Shown piece by piece: positions 9,635 through 20,591 of a stretch of DNA of 64,000 nt. The stretch lies in assembly GCF_004115925.1 (NCBI RefSeq), contig NZ_SDDX01000020.1, positions 186,001 through 250,000 of the forward strand, read 5' to 3'. Numbering within the stretch: position 1 is the first letter of the stretch; each line of letters starts with the position of its first letter. A program made the translations under genes and the position numbers. The notes below the pieces were generated by a model that saw nothing but the letters and a program-made list of their open reading frames with translations, searched no databases and was not told the origin of the DNA. This DNA is from Lelliottia nimipressuralis. Its GTDB lineage: Bacteria; Pseudomonadota; Gammaproteobacteria; Enterobacterales; Enterobacteriaceae.

Positions 9635-10779
9635 TTGGTTGCGTTATATGCGTTAACCGCCTCCACAACCACGCTACTATTGGCCTCAAGCCCTGAAATC
9701 TCGGCAAGTGCCGCCTGCGGGCCTTTGGTATCGATCAATTGAGCCAGCTCCTGCGCCTGTGGGTCCTGCTCGCTGCGATAGTGCATGGCCCCCGCAATCC
9801 CTTTTACCAGGTTGGCGTGCGGCAGGTCGTACTCCAGCGTGCCCAGCAGCGGTTTGATCAGGCGATCGCCGGCGCTCAGTTTACGCAGCGGCTGACGACC
9901 GACGCGCTCAACGTCATCTTTCAGATACGGGTTTTCAAAACGACCGAGGATTTTCTGAATGTATGCCGCATGCTTCTCGGCATCAAAACCGTAGCGTTTG
10001 ATCAGGACCGCGCCGCTCTCTTCCATCGCACCTTTTACCACCGCACGGATTTTCTCATCGAGAATCGCATCACGAATGGTCTGATGACCGGCCAATTTTC
10101 CGAGGTACGCGGTTATAGCATGCCCGGTGTTCAGCGTGAAGAGTTTGCGTTCGACAAATGCCATCAGGTTATCGGTTAATTCCATACCCGGGATCGTCGG
10201 CAGCGGGCCTTTGAACTGGGTTTTATCAACAATCCACTCGCTGAAGGTTTCAACGGTCACTTCCAGCGGATCGTGAGTGGCGGATTCAGACGGCGGGACG
10301 ATACGGTCCACGGCGGAATCGACAAAGCCAACGTGTTCTTCGACCCAGGCTTTATCTTCATCGGCGACGGCGGCCAGAACGTGGCCTTTCAGCTGCGTGG
10401 TACCGCGCACCATGTTTTCACAGGCGATGATATTCAGTGGCGTGGTGATGCCCTGTGCTTTACGTTTTGCCAGACCTTTCGCGACGGCAGGGGCGATACG
10501 CTCAAGCACAACCGGACCGACGGCGGTGGTCACCAGATCAACGCTGGCGATCAGGTCAATAACGTCGTCGCCAATGCTGCTGACGGCATTCACACCCGAG
10601 ACGGTTTCAACCAGCTCGTTTTCGCCCACGACGTGAACCTGGTAGCTATGACGGGCATTCAGGGCGTCGAGCACCACTTGATTCACATCGGCGAATGTCA
10701 GCGTAATGCCCGCGTCTGCCAGCAGTTTGCCGATAAAGCCACGACCGATATTACCTGCGCCAAAATGTAATGCTTTCAT
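9631..10779 (-). CDS. mtlD: mannitol-1-phosphate 5-dehydrogenase
   Basis: Oxidises D-mannitol 1-phosphate to fructose 6-phosphate with NAD+; 382 residues. The start is [17 protein letters not shown] (10779) with a Rossmann GAGNIGRG at residues 7-14; the in-frame extension to 10839 reads through the palindromic repeat and is not coding. The long-chain mannitol dehydrogenase motif [14 protein letters not shown] is present. It sits between mtlA and mtlR as in E. coli. Confidence 0.98.
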   Translation of the reverse strand: MKALHFGAGNIGRGFIGKLLADAGITLTFADVNQVVLDALNARHSYQVHVVGENELVETVSGVNAVSSIGDDVIDLIASVDLVTTAVGPVVLERIAPAVAKGLAKRKAQGITTPLNIIACENMVRGTTQLKGHVLAAVADEDKAWVEEHVGFVDSAVDRIVPPSESATHDPLEVTVETFSEWIVDKTQFKGPLPTIPGMELTDNLMAFVERKLFTLNTGHAITAYLGKLAGHQTIRDAILDEKIRAVVKGAMEESGAVLIKRYGFDAEKHAAYIQKILGRFENPYLKDDVERVGRQPLRKLSAGDRLIKPLLGTLEYDLPHANLVKGIAGAMHYRSEQDPQAQELAQLIDTKGPQAALAEISGLEANSSVVVEAVNAYNATK

Positions 10780-10805
10780 AGTATTAACCTTCATCAATGT
10801 TTTTA

Positions 10806-10864
10806 CCCGAGAGGGCTGGGGTGAGGCATTTCCCTCCACCTACCTCTCCCGAAAGGGAGAGGGG
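10806..10864. repeat. palindromic intergenic repeat between mtlA and mtlD
   Basis: A perfect stem CCTCTCCC (10843-10850), loop gaaa, GGGAGAGG (10855-10862), preceded by a related GC-rich block GAGAGGGCTGGGGTGAGG (10810-10827). The same CCTCTCCC/GGGAG motif recurs before selA. It resembles the GC-rich hairpin repeats scattered between enterobacterial genes and could set the mtlA to mtlD expression ratio. Confidence 0.6.
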
Positions 10865-10875
10865 ATAGGACGCTG

Positions 10876-12786
10876 TTACTTGTTCAGCAGCGCCAGCACT
10901 TCTTCAACGCTGGTGGTCTGCGCCAGGCGCTCGATGACGGATTCATCATCCAGAGCGTTGGTCAGGCTGGTAATCACCTGGATGTGCTCGTTGTTGCGAG
11001 CGGCGATACCAATCACCAGACGGGCGATGTCGTCTTCTTCTTCACCGAATCGCACGCCTGCCGGGTACTGACAGAACACCACGCCGGTTTTCAGAACGCG
11101 ATCTTTCGCTTCAACCGTACCGTGTGGCACTGCGATGGATTCACCCAGATACGTTGGCGTCAGTTTCTCACGCGCCAGCATCGCATCAACATATTCTGGC
11201 TCGACGTAACCGCCTTTCACCAGCTGCTCACCTGCAAAGCGGATCGCTTCTTCTTTGTGGCTCGCGGTGCGGCCGAGGAAGATGTTTTCAGCGCCCAGAC
11301 GGAACAGGTGGCTGTCGTTTGGATCAAAGCTGTCTTTCAGGCTATCACGGACTTTCACTTCGTTGTCGGTGTGACGCTGTGCCGCCACCAGACGCTCGGT
11401 CAGGCTAGAGTACAGGCCGCTGTCGAGGAAGTTCGTGAGTGAAATGTGTTGTGCCTGTGGAACCTGACGCATCGCACGCTCTGTCAGATCGCGGTGCGTG
11501 ATGACCAGGTCGACATCCGGTGGCAGGCTGTTGATTGCGCTGTTGGTTACGGAGATGTTGGTCAGGCCCGCATCCTGGACTTTTTTACGCAGCACGCCTG
11601 CACCCATTGCGCTTGAACCCATACCGGCATCACAGGCTACGATGATTTTACGCACGTGGCTCAGATCGTTAGAGACGTCGCCCGCAGTCAGCGGCGTTGC
11701 AGCGCCTTTAGATTCGGCTTTCATATCCTGCATACGACGGGTCGCAGCGTCGATATCGTCTTCTTCTTTCACTTTGCTGGTTTTCAGCAGGATAGCGGAA
11801 ACCACGAAGGAGACTGCCATTGCCGCGCAGATAGCCGCGATGTTAGCGAAGTAGGCACCTTTTGGCGTCATCGCCAGAACCGCCAGGATAGAACCCGGAG
11901 ACGCAGGAGAAACCAGACCACCGCCCAGCACGCTCAGAGTGAACACGCCAGTCATACCGCCAAGGATAACGGCCAGGATCAGACGTGGGTTCATCAGCAC
12001 GTATGGGAAGTAAATTTCGTGGATACCGCCCAGGAAGTGGATGATAGCCGCGCCGCCAGCAGACTGTTTAGCGCTACCGCGACCGAAGAACATGTACGCC
12101 AGCAGAACACCCATACCCGGACCTGGGTTAGCTTCAATCAGGAAGAAGATGGATTTGCCCAGTTCATGGGACTGCTGAATACCCAGCGGTGAGAAGATAC
12201 CGTGGTTGATCGCGTTGTTCAGGAACAGGATTTTCGCTGGTTCTACAAAGATAGAGGCCAGCGGCAGCATGTCGTGAACAACCATGAAGTTAACGCCCGC
12301 AGCCAGCACTTTCGACAGCACTTCAACCGCAGGACCGATACCCAGGAATGCCAGAATCGCCAGGATCATACCGATGATGCCAGCGGAGAAGTTGTTCACC
12401 AGCATTTCGAAGCCGGATTTGATCTTGCCATCAACCCAGACGTCAAATTTCTTAATTGCCCAGCCGCCTAAAGGACCTGCAATCATCGCACCGAGGAACA
12501 TTGGCATATCCGCACCGACGATAACGCCCATGGTGGTGATAGCACCGACCACACCGCCGCGATCGCCGCCAACCAGACGACCACCGGTATAACCGATGAG
12601 CAGTGGCAGCAGATAGGTAATCATTGGGCCAACGAGTTTCGCCAGCGTTTCGTTCGGCAACCACCCTGTCGGAATAAATAACGCAGTGATGATACCCCAC
12701 GCGATAAACGCGCCGATATTTGGCATCACCATGTTGCTCAGGAAACGACCAAAGCTTTGCACTTTGATCTTGATATCGGATGACAT
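10876..12786 (-). CDS. mtlA: PTS mannitol transporter, EIICBA
   Basis: Takes up D-mannitol and phosphorylates it to mannitol 1-phosphate. It is 636 residues in three fused domains: membrane IIC (about 1-345), IIB with phosphocysteine Cys385 in ACDAGMGSS, and IIA with phosphohistidine His555 in AVPHGTVE. AAGGGG precedes the ATG. It heads the mtlADR operon on the minus strand, behind a long control region carrying CRP-like sites. Full length with all phosphorylation residues intact. Confidence 0.98.
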   Translation of the reverse strand: MSSDIKIKVQSFGRFLSNMVMPNIGAFIAWGIITALFIPTGWLPNETLAKLVGPMITYLLPLLIGYTGGRLVGGDRGGVVGAITTMGVIVGADMPMFLGAMIAGPLGGWAIKKFDVWVDGKIKSGFEMLVNNFSAGIIGMILAILAFLGIGPAVEVLSKVLAAGVNFMVVHDMLPLASIFVEPAKILFLNNAINHGIFSPLGIQQSHELGKSIFFLIEANPGPGMGVLLAYMFFGRGSAKQSAGGAAIIHFLGGIHEIYFPYVLMNPRLILAVILGGMTGVFTLSVLGGGLVSPASPGSILAVLAMTPKGAYFANIAAICAAMAVSFVVSAILLKTSKVKEEDDIDAATRRMQDMKAESKGAATPLTAGDVSNDLSHVRKIIVACDAGMGSSAMGAGVLRKKVQDAGLTNISVTNSAINSLPPDVDLVITHRDLTERAMRQVPQAQHISLTNFLDSGLYSSLTERLVAAQRHTDNEVKVRDSLKDSFDPNDSHLFRLGAENIFLGRTASHKEEAIRFAGEQLVKGGYVEPEYVDAMLAREKLTPTYLGESIAVPHGTVEAKDRVLKTGVVFCQYPAGVRFGEEEDDIARLVIGIAARNNEHIQVITSLTNALDDESVIERLAQTTSVEEVLALLNK

Positions 12787-12928
12787 AAAACACCCCTTCT
12801 TCTGTTTACGCTTAGGCTTGCGGCCCGAGGTTTATCGTTAATGTGCGGCGGCAGAGGTAGCCGAGCCCTGTTCTGATGCTGTGAAATCTGGCACTGAATC
12901 GTTCAACTGTCCAGACAGCGAAATTTTG

Positions 12929-12944
12929 TGTGATCTCAATCACG
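12929..12944. promoter_or_regulatory. CRP-like site 1 upstream of mtlA
   Basis: TGTGATCTCAATCACG matches TGTGA-N6-TCACA at nine of ten positions. It is the site closest to mtlA, about 145 bases before the ATG. Confidence 0.6.
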
Positions 12945-12972
12945 TAAATGTAGGGGGTGGGGCTAAAATTGA

Positions 12973-12988
12973 AGTGATCTTCGTCACA
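12973..12988. promoter_or_regulatory. CRP-like site 2 upstream of mtlA
   Basis: AGTGATCTTCGTCACA matches TGTGA-N6-TCACA at nine of ten positions; 44 bases centre to centre from site 1, about four helical turns. Confidence 0.6.
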
Positions 12989-13045
12989 AATGTGGTGTGT
13001 AAAAAAAATACACAGGGGAAAAATCCGCCAGGATTGACGCTTTTA

Positions 13046-13061
13046 TGTGATTGATATCACA
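13046..13061. promoter_or_regulatory. CRP-like site 3 upstream of mtlA
   Basis: TGTGATTGATATCACA is a perfect match to TGTGA-N6-TCACA. Confidence 0.7.
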
Positions 13062-13089
13062 GTTTGTGTTGGCGGGTTTGTTGGATGTT

Positions 13090-13105
13090 TGTGATCATCT
13101 TCACA
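13090..13105. promoter_or_regulatory. CRP-like site 4 upstream of mtlA
   Basis: TGTGATCATCTTCACA is a perfect match to the core TGTGA-N6-TCACA, 44 bases from site 3. The E. coli mtlA region is likewise known for multiple CRP sites. Confidence 0.68.
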
Positions 13106-13445
13106 ATAAATTTGAAGGCAGAATTCTCCAGGTGTGATCGCCGCCCACTTCTGTTTTGTCAATTCAGCCAGGCTGTAATCCAGTCACTGATTTTCCTCAA
13201 CATGGTTTCATCCCTTAGTGTTATGGAGAAAAAGCGTAATGAGGATTAATCTGCTAATGTAAGATTAAGTAGATTATTAGTCAGGATATATTTTGTCACG
13301 CTATTAAACTTGCGCGGAGATATTTTAATAATAATACTCCACGGCTCTAATTTATATGTGCAAAGAAATTGCACAGTAAGAAATTAATTTGGTTGCTTAC
13401 CATTTAATATTTTTAAAGAGTTGAAGCTATTTTAGTGAGGCAAAT

Positions 13446-13802
13446 ATGTTCCTTAACTATTTCGCGCTGGGCGTATTGATTTTCGTTTTTCTGGTCATTT
13501 TTTATGGGATCATTGCGATTCATGATATCCCCTATTTGATGGCGAAAAAGCGTAATCATCCCCATGCCGATGCGATCCATACAGCGGGCTGGGTCAGCCT
13601 GTTTACGCTGCATATCATCTGGCCATTCCTGTGGATTTGGGCCACGCTGTACCAGCCCGAGCGCGGATGGGGGATGCAAAATCACATTGCGCAGTCCCCG
13701 CAGCAACCCGATATTGATGCCCTCACCAGACGCGTTGCCGAGCTGGAACACCGGCTTGGCGCGGAGCCAACGCCCGCAGAAAAAAATACGCCGGAGAGCT
13801 AA
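13446..13802 (+). CDS. yibI: YibI, DUF3302 inner-membrane protein
   Basis: A 118-residue protein with two membrane segments (about residues 5-25 and 40-62), the second ending in [20 protein letters not shown] soluble tail contains a short helix, [11 protein letters not shown], likely a coiled coil. DUF3302 proteins are paired with membrane-fusion proteins such as YibH. The yibH ATG follows two bases after its stop. Transported substrate unknown. Confidence 0.93.
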   Translation: MFLNYFALGVLIFVFLVIFYGIIAIHDIPYLMAKKRNHPHADAIHTAGWVSLFTLHIIWPFLWIWATLYQPERGWGMQNHIAQSPQQPDIDALTRRVAELEHRLGAEPTPAEKNTPES

Positions 13803-13804
13803 TC

Positions 13805-14941
13805 ATGGATCTGCTAATTATTCTGACCTATGTCGCGTTTGCCTGGGCGATCTTTAAAATCTTCCGTATTCCGGTTAACCAATGGACGCTCGCTACCGCC
13901 GCATTAGGTGGGGTATTTATCGTCGCCGGTTTGATCTTATTAATGAACTATAACCACCCTTATACATTTACGGCGCAAAAAGCGGTGATTTCTATTCCGA
14001 TCACGCCACAAGTGACCGGGGTGGTGAGTGAAGTGACGGATAAAAATAACCAGCTAATTAAAAAAGGCGACGTGTTATTTAAAATCGATCCGGTTCGCTA
14101 TCAGGCCCGAGTCGACAGACTGCAGGCTGATCTGGTCACCGCCACCTACAATATTGACGTGCTGAAAGGCCAGCTGTCGGAAGCGCAGGCTAATACCACA
14201 CGCGTCTCCGCAGAGCGCGACCGCCTGTATAAGGATTACCAGCGCTATCTGAAAGGCAGCCGGGCGAAGGTAAACCCGTTTTCTGAAAGCGATATCGACA
14301 ACGCACAGCAAAACTATCTGGCGCAGGATGCGATGGTGAAAGCCTCGGTGGCCGATCAGGCACAAATCAAAAGCCAGTTAGACAGCATGGTCAACGGCGA
14401 GCAGTCGCAGATTGCCAGCCTGCGGGCACAGCTGACCGAGGCGAAGTACAACCTCGAACAAACGGTGGTGCGTGCGCCGAGCGATGGTTATGTCACTCAG
14501 GTGCTGATTCGCCCCGGCACCTATGCCGCAGCACTCCCGCTGCGCCCGGTGATGGTCTTTATTCCTGACCAAAAACGCCAGATTGTCGCTCAGTTCCGCC
14601 AGAACTCTCTGCTGCGCCTGAAACCGGGCGATGACGCGGAAGTGGTCTTTAACGCGCTACCGGGGCAAGTATTCCACGGCAAACTGAGCAGCATTCTGCC
14701 GGTCGTACCGGGCGGTTCCTACCAGGCGCAAGGTTCGCTGCAATCCCTGACGGTGGTACCTGGCACAGACGGCGTGCTTGCCACTATCGATCTGGACCCT
14801 AGCGCGGACGTCGATGCCCTCCCTGACGGGATTTATGCCCAGGTGGCGGTCTATTCCGACCACTTCGCGCACGTCTCCGTCATGAGGAAAGTGCTGCTGC
14901 GCATGACCAGCTGGATGCATTACCTCTATCTCGACCATTAA
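13805..14941 (+). CDS. yibH: YibH, HlyD/EmrA-type membrane fusion protein
   Basis: A 378-residue periplasmic adaptor: N-terminal membrane anchor (about residues 5-50), a barrel-sandwich/biotinyl-lipoyl-like domain split around a long alpha-helical hairpin (about 95-220, rich in Gln and Ala), and a beta-barrel domain with [19 protein letters not shown]. Adaptors of this family join an inner-membrane pump to an outer channel; only YibI is linked here. It is probably one transcript with yibI. Confidence 0.93.
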   Translation: MDLLIILTYVAFAWAIFKIFRIPVNQWTLATAALGGVFIVAGLILLMNYNHPYTFTAQKAVISIPITPQVTGVVSEVTDKNNQLIKKGDVLFKIDPVRYQARVDRLQADLVTATYNIDVLKGQLSEAQANTTRVSAERDRLYKDYQRYLKGSRAKVNPFSESDIDNAQQNYLAQDAMVKASVADQAQIKSQLDSMVNGEQSQIASLRAQLTEAKYNLEQTVVRAPSDGYVTQVLIRPGTYAAALPLRPVMVFIPDQKRQIVAQFRQNSLLRLKPGDDAEVVFNALPGQVFHGKLSSILPVVPGGSYQAQGSLQSLTVVPGTDGVLATIDLDPSADVDALPDGIYAQVAVYSDHFAHVSVMRKVLLRMTSWMHYLYLDH

Positions 14942-15003
14942 CGTTCTGCTTTTTTTGTTGCCTGATCCATACTTACACTTTTGTTGGCGTAAAGGATCAG
15001 GCA

Positions 15004-15612
15004 ATGAAACTCATCGGCAGCTACACCAGCCCTTTCGTACGTAAGATTTCGATTCTCCTGCTGGAAAAAGGCATCACGTTCGAGTTTGTGAACGAACAGC
15101 CTTATCACGCGGAAACCGGGGTGGCACAGTACAATCCGCTCGGGAAAGTACCGGCGCTGGTAACCGATGATGGCGAAACCTGGTTTGATTCTCCGATTAT
15201 TGCCGAGTACATCGAGCTGCTCGGGATTGCCCCGGCGATGGTGCCCCGAGAGCCGAAAGCGGCGCTGGCGATTAAACAGATCGAAGCGCTGGCCGACGGC
15301 ATCATGGATGCGGCGCTGGTGTCGGTGCGTGAACAGGCGCGACCTGCCGCGCAGCAATCCGAAGCGGAGCTGGTGCGTCAGCGGGAAAAAATCAGCCGCA
15401 GTCTTGATATGTGCGAACAGTTGCTTCAGGACGGGAAACTCAAAACCGACGCGCTGAATTTGGCGACCATCGCCATCGCCTGCGCGATTGGCTATCTCAA
15501 TTTCCGCCGCGTTTCTCCCGGCTGGTGCGTGGATCGCCCGCTGCTGGTCAAACTGGCCGAAACGCTCTTTAGCCGCGAAAGCTTTGCCCGCACCGAACCA
15601 CCAAAGGCTTGA
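15004..15612 (+). CDS. yibF: YibF, glutathione S-transferase-like protein
   Basis: A 202-residue GST-fold protein: N-terminal thioredoxin-like domain (residues 1-80) beginning [19 protein letters not shown], with the glutathione-binding turn DSPIIAEYI, then a helical C-terminal domain. In related GSTs the Ser/Thr near residue 9 contacts glutathione. Physiological substrate unknown. It lies upstream of selA in the same direction, as in E. coli; a GC-rich hairpin separates the two. Confidence 0.94.
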   Translation: MKLIGSYTSPFVRKISILLLEKGITFEFVNEQPYHAETGVAQYNPLGKVPALVTDDGETWFDSPIIAEYIELLGIAPAMVPREPKAALAIKQIEALADGIMDAALVSVREQARPAAQQSEAELVRQREKISRSLDMCEQLLQDGKLKTDALNLATIAIACAIGYLNFRRVSPGWCVDRPLLVKLAETLFSRESFARTEPPKA

Positions 15613-15666
15613 CGCGGGTTATAACACTTCACCTCTGTACGCTGTACAATCCCTCTGCACGTTGAC

Positions 15667-15690
15667 TCCCTCTCCCGTCGGGAGGGGGGT
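15667..15690. repeat. GC-rich palindrome between yibF and selA
   Basis: CCCTCTCCCG followed by tc and GGGAGGGGGG forms a strong hairpin and shares its CTCTCCC/GGGAG core with the repeat at 10843-10862. In E. coli a SECIS-like element just upstream of selA lets SelB control selAB; this hairpin sits in the right place but I see no proof that it is that element. Confidence 0.55.
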
Positions 15691-15715
15691 AGAACTCCAA
15701 CCGCCAGGCATGTTA

Positions 15716-17101
15716 ATGACTACTCATCGTTCCCTCTACAGCCAGATCCCTGCGACCGATCGCCTGCTGCGCGATCCCCGATTCACCCCTCTTCTTGAAC
15801 GGTCCGGGCACACCCACATGGTGGCGCTCCTGAATGTAATGCAGGACGAAGCCCGTCTGCACATTCAGACGCAAAATACGCTGCCGCAGTGGTGCGAGGA
15901 CTGGGCGGACGAGGTGGAGAAACGGCTGACAGCGCATACGCAAAGCGCATTGCGTCCGGTGATCAACCTGACGGGAACGGTGCTGCACACCAATTTAGGC
16001 CGCGCGCTACAGGCGGAAGAGGCGATAACGGCGGTGATGCAGGCAATGCGATCCCCGGTGACGCTGGAGTACGATCTGGACGGTGCCGGGCGCGGACACC
16101 GCGACCGCGCGCTGGCTGATCTTCTGTGCCAAATAACGGGCGCGGAAGATGCCTGCATTGTGAACAATAACGCGGCGGCGGTTCTGCTGATGCTGGCGGC
16201 CACCGCGAGCGGTAAAGAGGTGGTGGTGTCGCGTGGCGAGCTGGTGGAGATCGGCGGGGCGTTCCGCATTCCTGACGTGATGCGTCAGGCGGGCTGCGAG
16301 CTGCATGAAGTCGGGACCACCAACCGCACGCATGCGAAAGATTATCGCGCGGCGGTTAACGAAAACACCGCGCTGCTGATGAAAGTCCACACCAGCAACT
16401 ATCACATTGAAGGCTTTACCAAAACGGTGGAAGAGGCGGAGCTGGCGGAGATTGGCCGCGAACTGAACGTGCCGGTCATTGCCGATCTGGGCAGCGGTTC
16501 GCTGGTGGATTTGAGTCTCTACGGTCTGCCGAAAGAGCCGATGCCACAGGAGATGATCGCCGCAGGCGTTAGCCTGGTGAGCTTCTCCGGCGACAAACTG
16601 CTCGGTGGCCCACAGGCCGGGATTGTGGTCGGTAAACGTGAACTGATTGCGAAGCTCCAGCAGCACCCGCTGAAACGCGCCCTGCGCGCTGATAAAATGA
16701 CTCTCGCTGCGCTGGACGCTACGCTGCGGCTCTATCTCCATCCGGAGAAACTGGCCGAACGCCTGCCAACGCTGCGTCTGCTGTCGCGCGATGCGGCCTC
16801 GATTCGCGCTCAGGCGGAACTGCTGCTGCCGCAAGTTGCCGCACACTTCCCCGATTTCGACGTGCGCGTGGAACCCTGTCAGTCGCAGATCGGTAGCGGA
16901 TCGCTGCCCGTTGACCGCCTGCCCAGCGCCGCGCTGACTCTGACGCCGCGCGACGGGCGCGGAAGCCAGCTCGACGCCTTGTCTGCGCGCTGGCGTGCGC
17001 TGCCTACGCCGATTATCGGGCGCATTTACGATGGTCGCCTGTGGCTGGATCTGCGCTGCCTTGAAGATGAAGAACGGTTTCTGGAGATGTTGTTGAAATG
17101 A
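15716..17101 (+). CDS. selA: L-seryl-tRNA(Sec) selenium transferase
   Basis: PLP-dependent decameric enzyme converting Ser-tRNA(Sec) to Sec-tRNA(Sec) with selenophosphate; 461 residues. The start is [20 protein letters not shown] at 15716, with AGG seven bases upstream; the open frame continues to 15488 but only through yibF in another frame. The PLP lysine is Lys294 in [14 protein letters not shown]. The stop overlaps the selB ATG (ATGA). selC and selD are not in the window. Confidence 0.97.
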   Translation: MTTHRSLYSQIPATDRLLRDPRFTPLLERSGHTHMVALLNVMQDEARLHIQTQNTLPQWCEDWADEVEKRLTAHTQSALRPVINLTGTVLHTNLGRALQAEEAITAVMQAMRSPVTLEYDLDGAGRGHRDRALADLLCQITGAEDACIVNNNAAAVLLMLAATASGKEVVVSRGELVEIGGAFRIPDVMRQAGCELHEVGTTNRTHAKDYRAAVNENTALLMKVHTSNYHIEGFTKTVEEAELAEIGRELNVPVIADLGSGSLVDLSLYGLPKEPMPQEMIAAGVSLVSFSGDKLLGGPQAGIVVGKRELIAKLQQHPLKRALRADKMTLAALDATLRLYLHPEKLAERLPTLRLLSRDAASIRAQAELLLPQVAAHFPDFDVRVEPCQSQIGSGSLPVDRLPSAALTLTPRDGRGSQLDALSARWRALPTPIIGRIYDGRLWLDLRCLEDEERFLEMLLK

Positions 17102-18948
17102 TTATTGCCACTGCCGGTCACGTTGACCACGGAAAAACGACGCTGTTACATGCCATTACCGGCGTGAATGCCGATCGTCTGCCGGAAGAGAAAAAGCGCG
17201 GCATGACCATCGATCTTGGCTACGCTTACTGGCCGCTGCCAGACGGTCGGGTACTCGGCTTTATCGATGTGCCAGGTCATGAAAAGTTTCTTGCCAATAT
17301 GCTGGCCGGGGTCGGCGGTATCGATCACGCTCTGCTGGTGGTGGCCTGCGACGACGGCGTGATGGCGCAAACGCGTGAGCATCTGGCGATTTTACAGCTG
17401 ACGGGCCAGCCGCAGCTGACGGTGGCGCTCACCAAAGCGGATCGCGTCGACGAGAGCCGCATTGACGAAGTGCGCGAAGAGATTCGCGCCACTCTGCTGG
17501 AGTACGGTTTCACCGATGCGCCGGTTTTTGTCACAGTAGCGACAGAAGGGCGCGGAATCGACGAACTACGCGACCATTTACAGCATCTTTCCTCCCGCGA
17601 ACCGGCCAGCGATCACAGCTTCCGTCTGGCAATAGATCGCGCGTTCACCGTGAAAGGGGCCGGACTGGTGGTGACCGGGACGGCACTCAGCGGTGAAGTG
17701 AAGGTGGGCGATAGTCTGTGGCTGACGGGCGTGAATAAACCGATGCGCGTGCGCGGGCTGCACGCACAGAACCAGCCCACGGAACAGGCCCATGCCGGGC
17801 AGCGTATCGCCCTGAATATCGCCGGTGATGCGGAAAAAGAGCAGCTCAATCGCGGTGACTGGCTGCTGGCCGACGCGCCGCCGGAGCCTTCCACGCGGGT
17901 GATTGTCTCTCTGCACACCCACGCGCCGCTCACCCAGTGGCAGCCGCTGCATATCCACCACGCCGCCAGCCACGTGACCGGCCGTGTCTCTTTACTGGAA
18001 AACGATTTGGCTGAGCTGGTGCTGGATACCCCTTTGTGGCTGGCGGATAACGACCGGCTGGTGCTGCGCGATATCTCTGCGCGCGTCACCCTGGCGGGCG
18101 CCCGCGTGGTGACGCTCAATCCGCCGCGTCGCGGTAAACGTAAGCCTGAATATCTGCAGTGGCTGGCGGCGCTGGCACAGGCAGAAGACGACCAGGCTGC
18201 GCTGGCGGTGCATCTCGAGCGCGGTGCGGTGAATCTCGCCGATTTCGCTTGGGGGCGTCAGCTGAGCGGTGACGGTTTGCGGCAGCTCACGCAGCAGCCG
18301 GGCTTTATTCAGGCCGGATACAGCCTGCTTAACGCACCGGTTGCCGCCCACTGGCAGCGCAAGGTGCTCTCTACGCTTGCGACCTACCACGAACAGCATC
18401 AGGACGAGCCAGGCCCAGGCCGCGAACGCCTGCGCCGTATGGCGCTGCCGATGGAAGACGACGCGCTGGTGCTGCTGCTGATAGAAAAGATGCGCGAAAG
18501 CGGCATGATCCACAGCCATCACGGCTGGTTACATCTGCCGGATCACAAAGCCGGATTTACCCCGGAACAGGACGCCATCTGGCAAAAAGCCGCGCCGCTG
18601 TTTGGCGATGAACCCTGGTGGGTGCGCGATTTGGCCCGCGAAACTGCAACGGATGAAGTGGTGATGCGTCAGGTATTGCGCCACGCCGCGCAGCAGGGGC
18701 TGATTACCGCGATCGTTAAAGATCGCTATTACCGTAACGATCGCATCGTCACCTTTGCCAGTTTGATCCGCGATCTGCATCAGGAAAAGGGATCGACCTG
18801 CGCTGCCGACTTCCGCGATCGCCTGAACGTGGGCCGCAAACTGGCGATACAAATTCTGGAGTATTTCAATCGTATTGGCTTCACGCGCCGCCGGGGTAAT
18901 GACCACCTGTTACGTGATTCGCTGCTGTTCCCGCAGATCGAAAAATAA
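17098..18948 (+). CDS. selB: selenocysteine-specific elongation factor
   Basis: GTPase that delivers Sec-tRNA(Sec) to UGA codons followed by a SECIS hairpin; 616 residues. EF-Tu-like domains fill the N-terminal half (P-loop [11 protein letters not shown] from residue 5, [12 protein letters not shown]). The C-terminal part (about 370-616) is a string of winged helices that bind SECIS RNA, ending in [18 protein letters not shown]. It is translationally coupled to selA. Its presence implies UGA-encoded selenoproteins such as formate dehydrogenases elsewhere. Confidence 0.97.
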   Translation: MIIATAGHVDHGKTTLLHAITGVNADRLPEEKKRGMTIDLGYAYWPLPDGRVLGFIDVPGHEKFLANMLAGVGGIDHALLVVACDDGVMAQTREHLAILQLTGQPQLTVALTKADRVDESRIDEVREEIRATLLEYGFTDAPVFVTVATEGRGIDELRDHLQHLSSREPASDHSFRLAIDRAFTVKGAGLVVTGTALSGEVKVGDSLWLTGVNKPMRVRGLHAQNQPTEQAHAGQRIALNIAGDAEKEQLNRGDWLLADAPPEPSTRVIVSLHTHAPLTQWQPLHIHHAASHVTGRVSLLENDLAELVLDTPLWLADNDRLVLRDISARVTLAGARVVTLNPPRRGKRKPEYLQWLAALAQAEDDQAALAVHLERGAVNLADFAWGRQLSGDGLRQLTQQPGFIQAGYSLLNAPVAAHWQRKVLSTLATYHEQHQDEPGPGRERLRRMALPMEDDALVLLLIEKMRESGMIHSHHGWLHLPDHKAGFTPEQDAIWQKAAPLFGDEPWWVRDLARETATDEVVMRQVLRHAAQQGLITAIVKDRYYRNDRIVTFASLIRDLHQEKGSTCAADFRDRLNVGRKLAIQILEYFNRIGFTRRRGNDHLLRDSLLFPQIEK

Positions 18949-18990
18949 CCGCGCAAATAATCCGTGATACCTGTCGTAAAGCTGTAAGCG

Positions 18991-19011
18991 GCTGGCGAGA
19001 AAATCGCCAGC
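18991..19011. repeat. perfect inverted repeat between selB and aldB
   Basis: GCTGGCGA (18991-18998) and TCGCCAGC (19004-19011) form an 8-base-pair stem around gaaaa. No T-run follows, so it may be a weak terminator, a processed 3' end for selAB, or part of the aldB leader. E. coli has yiaY in this interval; here only 104 bases separate the genes. Confidence 0.5.
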
Positions 19012-19052
19012 TGTGACTACCCTTGTTAAACACCAACAGCAAGGAGACGGTC

Positions 19053-20591
19053 ATGACGAACAATCCTCCCTCAACGCGTATGCAGCCTGGCGAGTATGGT
19101 TATCCTCTCAAGCTAAAACCCCGGTATGACAACTTCATTGGCGGTGGCTGGGTCGCGCCGGTCGACGGTGAATACTACTCCAACCTGACCCCGGTGACCG
19201 GGCAGCCCCTGTGCGAAATTGCCAGTTCCGGCAAAAAAGATATCGATCTGGCGCTCGATGCGGCCCACAAAGTGAAAGAGAAATGGGCGCACACCTCCGT
19301 TCAGGACCGCGCCGCGATCCTGTTCAAAATCGCCGACCGAATGGAGCAAAATCTCGAGCTGCTGGCCGCGGCAGAAACCTGGGATAACGGTAAACCGATC
19401 CGCGAAACCACCGCCGCGGACGTCCCGCTGGCGATTGACCATTTCCGCTATTTTGCCTCCTGTATTCGCGCCCAGGAGGGCGGGATCAGCGAAGTGGACA
19501 GCGACACCGTGGCCTATCACTTCCAGGAGCCGCTGGGCGTGGTCGGGCAAATCATTCCGTGGAATTTCCCGCTACTGATGGCGAGCTGGAAAATGGCGCC
19601 CGCGCTGGCGGCGGGTAACTGCGTGGTGCTCAAACCGGCGCGCTTAACGCCGCTGTCGGTCTTGCTGCTGATGGAAATCATCGGCGATCTGGTGCCGCCA
19701 GGGGTGATAAACGTGGTGAACGGCGCGGGTGGCGAAATCGGTGAATATCTGGCGACCTCAAAACGTATCGCGAAAGTGGCGTTTACCGGCTCCACGGAAG
19801 TCGGCCAGCAGATCATGCAGTACGCCACGCAGAATATCATTCCAGTGACGCTGGAGCTGGGCGGTAAATCGCCGAATATCTTCTTCGCCGATGTGATGGA
19901 CGAAGAGGACGCCTTCTTTGATAAAGCGATGGAAGGCTTTGCGCTGTTTGCCTTCAACCAGGGCGAAGTCTGCACCTGCCCGAGCCGCGCGCTGGTTCAG
20001 GAATCGATTTATGAACGCTTTATGGAACGCGCCATTCGTCGTGTGGAATCCATTCGCAGCGGAAACCCACTGGACAGCGTGACGCAGATGGGCGCACAGG
20101 TTTCTCATGGGCAGCTGGAAACCATTCTGAACTATATCGATATCGGCAAAAAAGAGGGCGCGGATGTCCTGACGGGTGGCCGACGCAAAGTGCTGGAAGG
20201 CGATCTGAAAGACGGCTATTACCTGGAGCCGACCATTCTGTTTGGTCAAAACAACATGCGCGTTTTCCAGGAAGAGATTTTCGGCCCGGTGCTGGCGGTG
20301 ACGACCTTTAAAACCATGGAGGAAGCGCTTGAGCTGGCCAACGATACGCAATACGGGCTGGGTGCCGGGGTCTGGAGTCGCAACGGTAATCTGGCGTACA
20401 AAATGGGACGCGGTATTCAGGCAGGGCGTGTCTGGACTAACTGTTATCACGCCTATCCGGCCCACGCGGCATTTGGGGGATATAAACAATCGGGCATCGG
20501 ACGTGAAACCCATAAGATGATGCTGGATCACTATCAACAGACGAAATGCCTGCTGGTGAGTTATTCCGACAAACCGCTGGGACTGTTCTAA
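19053..20591 (+). CDS. aldB: aldehyde dehydrogenase B
   Basis: NADP-linked aldehyde dehydrogenase, mainly for acetaldehyde and other small aldehydes; 512 residues, close to E. coli throughout. The start is [13 protein letters not shown] at 19053, with AAGGAG at 19041-19046. The catalytic Cys307 lies in [10 protein letters not shown] and the Glu loop in [10 protein letters not shown]. In E. coli it is a stationary-phase gene controlled by RpoS, CRP and Fis; I did not find a strong CRP site here. Its stop abuts the yiaU stop with no spacer. Confidence 0.97.
   Translation: MTNNPPSTRMQPGEYGYPLKLKPRYDNFIGGGWVAPVDGEYYSNLTPVTGQPLCEIASSGKKDIDLALDAAHKVKEKWAHTSVQDRAAILFKIADRMEQNLELLAAAETWDNGKPIRETTAADVPLAIDHFRYFASCIRAQEGGISEVDSDTVAYHFQEPLGVVGQIIPWNFPLLMASWKMAPALAAGNCVVLKPARLTPLSVLLLMEIIGDLVPPGVINVVNGAGGEIGEYLATSKRIAKVAFTGSTEVGQQIMQYATQNIIPVTLELGGKSPNIFFADVMDEEDAFFDKAMEGFALFAFNQGEVCTCPSRALVQESIYERFMERAIRRVESIRSGNPLDSVTQMGAQVSHGQLETILNYIDIGKKEGADVLTGGRRKVLEGDLKDGYYLEPTILFGQNNMRVFQEEIFGPVLAVTTFKTMEEALELANDTQYGLGAGVWSRNGNLAYKMGRGIQAGRVWTNCYHAYPAHAAFGGYKQSGIGRETHKMMLDHYQQTKCLLVSYSDKPLGLF

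Larger units (their letters stand above)
12787..13445. promoter_or_regulatory. mtlA / yibI divergent control region
   Basis: These 659 bases hold no convincing gene. The mtlA-proximal half (12900-13110) carries four CRP-like palindromes listed separately, plus a half-site TGTGATCGC near 13133. The yibI-proximal part (13240-13440) is AT-rich with several TATAAT-like stretches and ends in the GTGAGG that serves yibI. A short ORF at 13064-13249 has no recognisable similarity and crosses two of the CRP sites; I do not call it. Confidence 0.7.

Noticed and set aside
13064..13249. 61-codon ORF in the mtlA-yibI spacer
   Set aside because: Overlaps a perfect CRP-like site, has no similarity I recognise and a poor ribosome site.
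15488..15715. N-terminal extension of selA by 76 codons
   Set aside because: The extension overlaps yibF in another frame and reads through a palindrome; homology begins at [10 protein letters not shown], which has a well-spaced AGG.
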